Origin: Lentzea albidocapillata subsp. violacea
GTDB lineage: Bacteria > Actinomycetota > Actinomycetes > Mycobacteriales > Pseudonocardiaceae
Assembly (NCBI RefSeq): GCF_900100275.1
Contig: NZ_FNET01000032.1
Location: forward strand, 1 to 64,000
Length of the DNA: 64,000 nucleotides
Reading direction: 5' to 3'
Positions within the stretch are counted from its first letter, which is position 1. Each line of letters starts with the position of its first letter. Position numbers and translations under genes: made by a program. Positions 18,022-24,984 of the stretch are shown here, piece after piece. The notes below the pieces were generated by a model. It was not told the DNA's origin, ran no database searches, and was given only the letters and a program-made list of their open reading frames with translations.

Positions 18022-19385
18022 ACCTGCTGCCACGCCCGGTGTCCTATGTGGACGGCGGAAGGCTTTGTGAGTACCGGGGCTGGGAGAGCGTCCTCGTCGA
18101 CGGCCCTCCTGGCGGCTACCGGTTGGTCTCGTCCGACGACGGCGTGCTGATCGAGGCGAACGACGCGGCCGGCGAGATGAACGCGCTGCAGACGTTGCGG
18201 CAGCTGCTCGGTGCCCAGGCGTTCCGGGCCGCGGGGGAGAAGCCGTCGGTCATCCCCGCGTGCGAGGTCGTCGACTACCCGCGGTTCGAGTGGCGTGGCG
18301 TGATGCTGGACGTCTCGCGGCACTTCCTGCCCAAGCGGGAGGTGCTGCGGTACGTCGAGCTGCTGTCGGTGCACAAGCTCAACGTCCTGCACCTGCACCT
18401 CACCGACGACCAGGGCTGGCGCTTCGAGGTGAAGCGCTACCCGAAGCTCACCGAGGTGGGGTCGTGGCGGGAGGACTCGAGGTTCGGTGATCGGCGTTCC
18501 GCGGGCATGAAAGGCCGTCCGCACGGCGGTTTCTACACGCAGGAAGACCTGCGGGAGATCGTCGAGTACGCACGGGCACGGCACGTCACGGTGATCCCGG
18601 AGATCGACATCCCCGGTCACTCCCAGGCGGCGATCGCGGCCTATCCGGAACTGGGCGTGCACGGCGGTGGCGTCTGGACCGACTGGGGTGTCAACGAACG
18701 CGTGCTCAACACCGAGGAGTCCACAGTGGACTTCTATCGGAACGTGTTCGACGAGCTGATGGACGTCTTCCCGGCGGAGATCATCGGCCTGGGCGGCGAC
18801 GAGGCCCCTGGTCACGACGGCGAGCTGGTCCGGGCGATCGCGAAGCACATCGTGCGGAACGGCCGGCGGCCCTACGGGTGGGACGAGATCCTGGAGTCCG
18901 GCCCGTTGCCTGTGGGCACGGTCGTCGCGTCCTGGCGCGGTATCGAGGGCGGCGTCACGGCGCTGGGCGACGGACACGACGTGGTCATGTGTCCTGAGCA
19001 GCACGTCTACCTGGACTACCGGCAGTCGGACTCGCCCGACGAACCGATTCCGGTCGGAACGGTGACGACGCTGGAGGACGTCTACGCGTGGGAGCCGGTG
19101 CCCGAAGGCCTCACGGGCGAGGAGCCCGGACGGCTGCTGGGCGCGCAGGCGAACATCTGGACCGAGCATCTCGACTCGGCCAGGCGGGTGGACTACGCGG
19201 CGTTCCCGAGGCTGGCCGCGTTCGCCGAGGTCGTGTGGTCCCCGGCGGAGAAGGATCCCGAGTTCGTGCGGCGGCTGAAGGACCACCACCTGCCCAGGCT
19301 CGACGCCCTCGGGGTGGAGTACCGGCCCCTCAACGGACCCCACCCCTGGCAACGGCTACCCGGCGTGCCCGGTTTCCCGCGGTGA
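18018..19385 (+). CDS. dasD: Cytoplasmic GH20 beta-N-acetylhexosaminidase
   Basis: A 455-residue glycoside hydrolase family 20 enzyme. An N-terminal accessory domain (about 1-90) precedes the barrel, which contains WRGVMLDVSRHF, HLHLTDDQGWR, PEIDIPGHSQAAI and the catalytic Asp-Glu pair in GLGGDEAPG near 257-265. No signal peptide is present, so it should cleave imported chitobiose to GlcNAc inside the cell. ATGA overlap with dasC. It ends with no spacing before the convergent pspC gene, and no terminator was seen. Confidence 0.92.
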   Translation: MNLLPRPVSYVDGGRLCEYRGWESVLVDGPPGGYRLVSSDDGVLIEANDAAGEMNALQTLRQLLGAQAFRAAGEKPSVIPACEVVDYPRFEWRGVMLDVSRHFLPKREVLRYVELLSVHKLNVLHLHLTDDQGWRFEVKRYPKLTEVGSWREDSRFGDRRSAGMKGRPHGGFYTQEDLREIVEYARARHVTVIPEIDIPGHSQAAIAAYPELGVHGGGVWTDWGVNERVLNTEESTVDFYRNVFDELMDVFPAEIIGLGGDEAPGHDGELVRAIAKHIVRNGRRPYGWDEILESGPLPVGTVVASWRGIEGGVTALGDGHDVVMCPEQHVYLDYRQSDSPDEPIPVGTVTTLEDVYAWEPVPEGLTGEEPGRLLGAQANIWTEHLDSARRVDYAAFPRLAAFAEVVWSPAEKDPEFVRRLKDHHLPRLDALGVEYRPLNGPHPWQRLPGVPGFPR

Positions 19386-19616
19386 TCACATCGCAGCGTC
19401 TTCCTCGGGCATGAGGATCCAGGCGGCGACGTAGAGGAGCGCTCCGGTGCCGAACCCGAGCAGCGTCGCCGCCACGAGGATGATCCGCAGGATCGCGGCG
19501 TCCACGCCGATCATCTTGGCGACGCCGCCGCAGACGCCGGCGAGCATCTTGTCGCCGCGACTCCTGCGGAGCTTCTTGACCTGGGCTGTCGCGTCGTTGA
19601 GCACGTTGTTCGTCAT
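19386..19616 (-). CDS. PspC-domain membrane protein
   Basis: A 76-residue protein consisting of one PspC domain: RSRGDKMLAGVCGGVAKMIGVD, then a hydrophobic stretch (about 43-68) and an acidic end. PspC proteins are small inner-membrane envelope-stress sensors. The first base upstream of its start codon region already belongs to sequence next to the TnpB element, so its original promoter may have been displaced. Confidence 0.88.
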   Translation of the reverse strand: MTNNVLNDATAQVKKLRRSRGDKMLAGVCGGVAKMIGVDAAILRIILVAATLLGFGTGALLYVAAWILMPEEDAAM

Positions 19617-19718
19617 GGCTCAAGAGTCGTCGAAACGACGGTCCCGCACATCGGTGACCACCCCGAACCCGACCCTGATTCCCCGGTCGGGCCCCAGGGT
19701 TCTGAACTGTTCGGTGGT

Positions 19719-21032
19719 GTGTGGTCGAACGTGTTCGTCTGTGGGCTGGGATGCCCCTTCGCGGCGATCCAGGCGTACCGGTTCGCCCTGGACCCCAACT
19801 CCGGCCAGGAGCAGGCGTTGCGGTCGCATTGCGGTGGTCAGCGGCGCGCGTTCAACTGGGGCCTGGCGCGGATCAAGGCGAATCTGGATCAGCGGGCCGC
19901 CGAGAAGACTTACGGCGTGGCTGAGGACGAGCCGACGCCGCCGGTGTCGTGGTCGGCCTACGGCCTGCGCAAGGACTGGAACCGAGCCAAGGACACGGTC
20001 GCGCCGTGGTGGGCTGAGAACTCGAAGGAAGCCTATGCGTCCGGCCTGGCCAACCTCGCGACCGCGCTGGGCAACTGGGCGGACTCCAAGCGAGGTGCGA
20101 GGAAGGGCCACGGGTTCGGGTTCCCAAGGTTCAAGGGCAAGCGGTCCGGCCTGTCCTGCCGGTTCACCACCGGCGCGTTCGGGCTCGCCGACGACCGCCG
20201 GCATGTGAAGCTGCCCCGCATCGGGACGGTCCGCACCCATGAGTCGACCCGCAAACTCGCCCGGCATGTCGAGCGCGGTACCGCCCGTATCCGCTCGGCC
20301 ACGGTGTCCTTGCGGGCCGGGCGGTGGTTCGTGTCGTTCTCCGTGGAGATCGCCCGCACCAGCCCCGCGCCCACGCGACCCGGCAGCGTGGTGGGTGTCG
20401 ATCTGGGCGTGAAGTCGCTGGCCGTGCTCTCGACGGGCGAGGTGATTGCCAACCCGAGACACCTGGAGGTCGCTCAGCGGGAACTGCGTCGCCTGCAACG
20501 CCAGGCCGCCCGCCGTAGCGGACCTGACCGGCGTGTCCGCCGGCGACCATCGGGCCGGTGGCGCAAGACCCAGGCCCGTATCGCGAGGCTGCACACCACG
20601 GTCGCGAACGCCCGTCGGGATGGGCTGCACAAGCTCAGCACCCGGCTGGTCCGCGCCCACGGCACGGTCGTGGTCGAGGACCTGAACGTGTCGGGTATGA
20701 CGCGTAACCGGCGGCTGGCTCGGCATGTCGCCGGTGCCGGCCTGGCCGAGCTGCGCCGTCAGATCGAGTACAAGGCCCGGTGGGCGGGCGTGCGGGTGCA
20801 TGTCGCCGGCCGGTGGTATCCCAGTTCCAAGACGTGTTCGGGCTGTGGTGTGGTGAAAGCCAAGCTGCGCCTGTCCGAACGCATCTTCCGCTGCGACGCG
20901 TGTGGTCTGGTCCTGGATCGGGACCTCAACGCCGCGCGCAACCGCACCGCGCGGGCAACGGGTACGGCCACGGGAAGACCCGCACCGGTTGGTGCGGGTC
21001 AACGCCGACGCCGCAAGGCGACGGCTGCCTGA
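19719..21032 (+). CDS. tnpB: TnpB RNA-guided nuclease
   Basis: A 437-residue TnpB with an intact RuvC triad: Asp228 in VVGVDLGVKS, Glu320 in VVVEDLNVSGM and Asp402 in DRDLNAARN. The zinc ribbon has Cys373/Cys376 and Cys392/Cys395. The N-terminal region follows the IS605 OrfB pattern (YRFALDPNSGQEQALRSH). TnpB cuts DNA next to a short flanking motif, guided by an RNA made from the 3' end of its own gene. The ATG at 19719 adds about 16 residues before the usual YRFALDP start, so the start may lie nearer. The protein looks functional. Confidence 0.92.
   Translation: MWSNVFVCGLGCPFAAIQAYRFALDPNSGQEQALRSHCGGQRRAFNWGLARIKANLDQRAAEKTYGVAEDEPTPPVSWSAYGLRKDWNRAKDTVAPWWAENSKEAYASGLANLATALGNWADSKRGARKGHGFGFPRFKGKRSGLSCRFTTGAFGLADDRRHVKLPRIGTVRTHESTRKLARHVERGTARIRSATVSLRAGRWFVSFSVEIARTSPAPTRPGSVVGVDLGVKSLAVLSTGEVIANPRHLEVAQRELRRLQRQAARRSGPDRRVRRRPSGRWRKTQARIARLHTTVANARRDGLHKLSTRLVRAHGTVVVEDLNVSGMTRNRRLARHVAGAGLAELRRQIEYKARWAGVRVHVAGRWYPSSKTCSGCGVVKAKLRLSERIFRCDACGLVLDRDLNAARNRTARATGTATGRPAPVGAGQRRRRKATAA
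20977..21000 (+). ncRNA. Hairpin of a probable TnpB guide RNA (omega/reRNA)
   Basis: GACCCGCACC, a GGTT loop and the exact complementary arm lie inside the last codons of tnpB. In characterised systems the guide RNA overlaps the 3' end of tnpB and continues past the element end. The guide itself would lie downstream of about 21030. Confidence 0.5.
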
Positions 21033-21072
21033 ACCACGATGAACTCACGTTCACTCACACTTCAGACAACGG

Positions 21073-21456
21073 TCAGTCCAGGCAGAACTCGTTGCCCTCG
21101 ACGTCCTGCATGACGATGCACGACTCGTTCTCCTCGTCGGCCTCCATCACGCGCACGCACACCGCGCCGATCGCCTCCAGCCGGGCACGCTCGGCCTGGA
21201 GCGTGGCGAGGCGTTCCGCACCGACGAGCCCGGTGCCCGCTCGCACGCAGACGTGCACGCGGTTCTTGACGACCTTGCTCTCGGGAACGCGCTGGAAGAA
21301 GAACCGCGGGCCCTCACCCGTCGGGTCGGCGACCGCGGACCACGAACCGTCGCTCTCCGGCGGCGCGTCGTATCCGAGCACCTGGCTCCAGAACTCCGCG
21401 ACGCGCACGGGTTCCGCGCAGTCGAACGTGATCTGGACTTTCTTGATCGACCCCAT
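21073..21456 (-). CDS. VOC-superfamily (glyoxalase-like) protein
   Basis: A 127-residue protein with the paired beta-alpha-beta-beta-beta modules of the VOC fold: VQITFDCAEPVRVAEFW, then HVCVRAG, ending MQDVEGNEFCLD. The substrate cannot be told. The start is ATG at 21456 with TAACCT 6 nt upstream and no ribosome-binding site. It is divergent from coxD, with only 29 nt between start codons. Confidence 0.8.
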   Translation of the reverse strand: MGSIKKVQITFDCAEPVRVAEFWSQVLGYDAPPESDGSWSAVADPTGEGPRFFFQRVPESKVVKNRVHVCVRAGTGLVGAERLATLQAERARLEAIGAVCVRVMEADEENESCIVMQDVEGNEFCLD

Positions 21457-21462
21457 CCGTCC

Positions 21463-21478
21463 AGGTTAGTCGTACCCT
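21463..21478. promoter_or_regulatory. Back-to-back leaderless promoters of the VOC gene and coxD
   Basis: On the minus strand TAACCT (21463-21468) precedes the VOC ATG by 6 nt. On the plus strand TACCCT (21473-21478) precedes the coxD ATG by 7 nt. The two -10 boxes are 4 nt apart, so RNA polymerase cannot use both at once. Confidence 0.6.
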
Positions 21479-21485
21479 GAGGCGC

Positions 21486-22316
21486 ATGCAGTCCCCCGAG
21501 GAACTGGCGTCAGGGCTCGACGACGCGGGGTACCTGCCGGACGGCGGGATCGCCACGGCGGCGTTCCTCGCGGTCCGGATGGGGCGGCCGCTGTTCCTCG
21601 AAGGTGAACCCGGCACCGGCAAGACCTCGCTCGCGCTCGCGCTGGCCAAGTCGATGGACGTGCCGCTGATCCGCCTGCAGTGCCACGAGGGCATCGACGC
21701 CACACAGGCCTTGTACGACTGGGACTACCCGCGCCAGCTCATGCACCTGCGGGTGCTGGAGACGCGCGGCGAGGTGGACGAGGCGTCCCTCTACACGCGA
21801 CGGTTCCTGCTGGCCAGACCACTGCTGCAGGCGTTGGAGAGCGCGCCGTGCGTGCTGCTCGTCGACGAGATCGACCGGGCGGACGACGAGTTCGAGGCGT
21901 TCCTGCTGGAGGTGCTGTCCGAGAACGCGGTCAGCATCCCCGAGTTCGGCGAGATCAGGGCGACGACGCCCCCGCTCACCGTGCTGACCTCGAACCGGAC
22001 CCGCGAGGTGCACGACGCGTTGAAGCGCCGCTGCCTCTACCACTGGCTGGAGCACCCGTCCCTGGAGCGCGAGATCGCGATCCTGCGCCGCACCCTGCCC
22101 GGTCTCGACGAACGGCTCGCCGTCCGGGTCGCGGAGGCCGTGCAGCAGATGCGGGGCCTCGACCTGCTCAAGCCGCCGGGTGTCGCGGAGTCGCTGGACT
22201 GGGCGCGGGCGCTGCAGGCGCTGGGCCGCGCTGAGCCGGACGTGACGACGCTCGGAGCGGTCCTGAAGTACCGGGAGGACGCGGAACGCGTTGCCGGGAG
22301 CACAATCGTGGGATGA
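21486..22316 (+). CDS. coxD: MoxR-type AAA ATPase, CoxD-like
   Basis: A 276-residue AAA ATPase with Walker A GEPGTGKT near 39-46, Walker B VLLVDEID near 123-130 and sensor SNRTRE. CoxD-type ATPases work with the VWA protein CoxE in maturing the CuSMo or Mo active site of CO-dehydrogenase-type enzymes. It is the first gene of the operon, with a leaderless start and an ATGA overlap into coxE. Confidence 0.87.
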   Translation: MQSPEELASGLDDAGYLPDGGIATAAFLAVRMGRPLFLEGEPGTGKTSLALALAKSMDVPLIRLQCHEGIDATQALYDWDYPRQLMHLRVLETRGEVDEASLYTRRFLLARPLLQALESAPCVLLVDEIDRADDEFEAFLLEVLSENAVSIPEFGEIRATTPPLTVLTSNRTREVHDALKRRCLYHWLEHPSLEREIAILRRTLPGLDERLAVRVAEAVQQMRGLDLLKPPGVAESLDWARALQALGRAEPDVTTLGAVLKYREDAERVAGSTIVG

Positions 22317-23287
22317 CGGAAGCCTGCGTCGGGTTCACGCGCGTCCTGCGGGGCGCCGGACTGCAGTGCGGGCCCGATCGCGTCCAGGCGTTCCTGCGGG
22401 CCACCGAGCACGTCGACCTCTACTGGGCCGGGCGCCTCACGCTGTGTGCCGACCCGGACGACCTGCCGCGCTACGACGCCGCGTACCGGGCGTACTTCGG
22501 CGGCGCCCCGCCCCGTCCGCGCACGACGATCGAACTCGACTCCATGACCGTCGGCGTGGCCGCGTCCGACGTGGAAGTGCTGAAGCACAAGGACATCTCC
22601 GAGTTCGACGCGGCACCGCTGATCGCCCGGCTGAACCCGCTCCCGCCGCGCAGGCGCTCCCGCCGGCTCCGCAAGGCCCGTCGCGGCCGGCTGGACCTGG
22701 CCCGCACGGTGCGCGCGATGATCGAGACCGGCGGCGAGATCGCCCTGCCGCGCCATCGCCGCCGTGGCTCGAAACCACGCCGGCTGGTGCTGCTGATCGA
22801 CGTGTCCGGCTCGATGGCCGCCTACTCGGACGCGCTGCTGAGGTTCGCGCACGTCATCGCCCACGCGATGCCCGTCGAGGTCCGCACGATCGGCACCCGG
22901 CTGACCCGCGTGACCCGTCAGCTCCGGGAACGCGATCCGGAACGGGCGCTGCGGGCCGCCGGACGGGCGATCCCCGACTACGAGGGCGGCACCAGGCTCG
23001 GTGACGCGCTGCGGCGGTTCAATCAGCAGTGGCGGCAACGGGGTGCGGTGGTCGTGCTGTTCAGCGACGGCTGGGAACGCGGCGACCCAAGCCTGCTGGC
23101 GACCGAGATGGCGAGGCTCAGGCGCTTGAGTCACAAGATCATCTGGGCCAACCCGCACGCGGGCAAGTCCGGCTACCGGCCCGTCCAGCAGGGTGTGCTG
23201 GCGGCGCTCCCGCACGTCGACACGATGATCGCGGGCCACAGCGTGCACGCGTTGGAAGAACTGCTGAAGGAGGTGCGCCGTGCGTGA
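22313..23287 (+). CDS. coxE: VWA-domain protein, CoxE-like
   Basis: A 324-residue protein. Its C-terminal VWA domain (about 155-320) has an intact MIDAS start LLIDVSGSM and the later GGTRLGD and VLFSDGWERGD. A basic linker (PPRRRSRRLRKARRGR) precedes it. It is the expected partner of the AAA ATPase in a chaperone pair acting on the hydroxylase. ATGA overlap with the gene before, and an 8-base overlap with xdhC. Confidence 0.87.
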   Translation: MTEACVGFTRVLRGAGLQCGPDRVQAFLRATEHVDLYWAGRLTLCADPDDLPRYDAAYRAYFGGAPPRPRTTIELDSMTVGVAASDVEVLKHKDISEFDAAPLIARLNPLPPRRRSRRLRKARRGRLDLARTVRAMIETGGEIALPRHRRRGSKPRRLVLLIDVSGSMAAYSDALLRFAHVIAHAMPVEVRTIGTRLTRVTRQLRERDPERALRAAGRAIPDYEGGTRLGDALRRFNQQWRQRGAVVVLFSDGWERGDPSLLATEMARLRRLSHKIIWANPHAGKSGYRPVQQGVLAALPHVDTMIAGHSVHALEELLKEVRRA

Positions 23288-24371
23288 TGTCCTCTACGAC
23301 CTCGCTGAACGGGTGGCGAACGGCGAGACGGTCGGGGTCGGCACGGTGGTCGCGACCTTCAGTTCCGCGCCCCGGCCGGCGGGTGCGGCGATGCTCGTGA
23401 CGCAGGACGGCGAGGCGGTCGGCAGCGTGTCCGGCGGGTGCGTCGAGGGCGCGGTCTACGAACTGGCGCAGTCGTCGGACGCCCCGGTCCTACAGCGGTA
23501 CGGGGTGAGCGACGACGACGCGTTCGCGGTCGGGCTGACCTGCGGCGGGATCATCGACATCTACGTCGAGAAGATCAACGCCGAGACGTTCCCCCAGCTC
23601 GGCGAGGTGGTGGAGACGGTCCGCGCCGAGGAGCCGGTGGCCGTCGCGACGGTCGTCGAGCATCCGGGCGGCATCGGGCGGCGCATGGTCGTCTGGCCCG
23701 ACCGCCGTGACGGCAGCCTTGGCAGCGGACGGATCGACGACGCCGTCGCGGACGACGCGCGCGGCATGCTCGCTTCGGGACGGAGCGGCGTGCTCCAGTA
23801 CGGGCCGGACGGGCAGCGGCGCGGCGAGGGCATGAGCGTCTTCGTGAACTCGTTCGAACCGCCGCCGCGCATGCTCGTGTTCGGAGCGATCGACTTCGCC
23901 GCGGCGATGGCCCGGCTCGGCGCGTTCCTCGGTTACCGCGTCACCGTCTGCGACGCGCGACCGGTGTTCGCGACGCGCAGCCGGTTCCCCGAGGCGGACG
24001 AGGTCGTCGTCGCCTGGCCGCACAGGTATCTGCAGGCCGAAGCGTCCAAGCTCGACGAACGCACGGTCATCGCCGTGCTGACCCACGACCCGAAGTTCGA
24101 CGTCCCGCTGCTGGAGGTCGCGTTGCGCCTCAAGGTCGGTTACGTGGGCGCGATGGGATCCCGCCGCACCCACGAAGATCGTCTGCAACGGTTGCGGGAA
24201 GCAGGTTTGACCGAGGGTGAGCTAGGGGCTTTGGCCTCGCCGATCGGCCTGGATCTGGGCGCGCGGACGCCGGAGGAGACGGCGGTGTCGATCGCGGCCG
24301 AGATCATTTCCTTGCGGTGGAAGGGATCGGGCCGACGCCTGGTCGATCTTGGTGAACCGATTCATCACTGA
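23280..24371 (+). CDS. XdhC/CoxI-family Moco maturation protein
   Basis: A 363-residue protein with both family halves. The N-terminal XdhC/CoxI domain has GTVVATFSSAPRPAGAAMLV, GSVSGGCVEGAVYE and LTCGGIIDIYVE. The C-terminal Rossmann XdhC_C part has MLVFGAIDFAAAMARLGAFLGY and YVGAMGSRRTHEDR. It is thought to bind Moco and supply the sulfurated cofactor to molybdenum hydroxylases. The start is GTG at 23280, preceded by GGAGG. Confidence 0.88.
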   Translation: MRDVLYDLAERVANGETVGVGTVVATFSSAPRPAGAAMLVTQDGEAVGSVSGGCVEGAVYELAQSSDAPVLQRYGVSDDDAFAVGLTCGGIIDIYVEKINAETFPQLGEVVETVRAEEPVAVATVVEHPGGIGRRMVVWPDRRDGSLGSGRIDDAVADDARGMLASGRSGVLQYGPDGQRRGEGMSVFVNSFEPPPRMLVFGAIDFAAAMARLGAFLGYRVTVCDARPVFATRSRFPEADEVVVAWPHRYLQAEASKLDERTVIAVLTHDPKFDVPLLEVALRLKVGYVGAMGSRRTHEDRLQRLREAGLTEGELGALASPIGLDLGARTPEETAVSIAAEIISLRWKGSGRRLVDLGEPIHH

Positions 24372-24450
24372 TCGGGTTGTTGAACCAGCAAACAGGGAGC
24401 AAGCTGGAGTGACCCTCGTCACTTAAGGCCCACCACCCTGGGAGGGTTCA

Positions 24451-24984
24451 ATGCACATCTCGGTCAACGTCGACGGAATGACATACGCCGACGAGGTCGA
24501 ACCCCGCCTCTTGCTCGTGCACTACCTACGGGAGCGACTGAGCAAGACCGGCACCGTCGTCGGTTGCGACACCGGCAACTGCGGCGCCTGCACTGTTCAC
24601 CTCGACGGCCACAGCGTGAAGTCGTGCCAGATGTTGGCCGTGCAGGCGAACGGGCACGAGGTCACCACGATCGAAGGCCTCGCTCGCGACGGCAAGCTGC
24701 ATCCCGTGCAGGAGGCGTTCCGGTCGAACCACGCGTTGCAGTGCGGTTTCTGCACCCCCGGCATGATCATGCAGGCCATCGACCTGCTCGCCGACGAGTC
24801 CGATCCCGACGACGAGGCCGTGCGCAAAGGCCTGGAGGGCAACCTCTGCCGCTGCACGGGCTACCAGAACATCGTGCGCGCGGTTCAGGACGCCGCCCAG
24901 CGGATGAAACCAGGCGCGGGCCCCAAGCAGGAACAGCACAGCGACGAGCACATCGCCGCGACACAGCCGGTAGGTGGCGAATGA
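24451..24984 (+). CDS. coxS: CO-dehydrogenase-type small subunit, two [2Fe-2S] clusters
   Basis: A 177-residue iron-sulfur subunit. The N-terminal plant-ferredoxin cluster has GCDTGNCGACTVHLDG plus a later Cys in KSCQML. The C-terminal helical cluster has CGFCTPGMIM and CRCTGYQNIV. It relays electrons from the Mo site to FAD. The acidic C-terminal tail of about 25 residues is an extension. GGGAGGG lies before the ATG, and an 80-nt gap after xdhC leaves room for a separate promoter. Confidence 0.93.
   Translation: MHISVNVDGMTYADEVEPRLLLVHYLRERLSKTGTVVGCDTGNCGACTVHLDGHSVKSCQMLAVQANGHEVTTIEGLARDGKLHPVQEAFRSNHALQCGFCTPGMIMQAIDLLADESDPDDEAVRKGLEGNLCRCTGYQNIVRAVQDAAQRMKPGAGPKQEQHSDEHIAATQPVGGE

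Larger units (their letters stand above)
19620..21060 (+). mobile_element. IS200/IS605-type element with tnpB only
   Basis: The inserted unit probably spans from a small hairpin near 19627-19640 (CGTCG, AAA, CGACG) to shortly after the tnpB stop codon. No Y1 transposase (tnpA) is present, so it cannot move alone. Exact ends cannot be fixed by eye. Confidence 0.6.

Noticed and set aside
24371..24390. GGTTGTTGAACC before coxS as a further copy of the 17-bp palindrome
   Set aside because: Only the core TTGTTGAAC is shared and the flanking arms do not match, so it could be chance.
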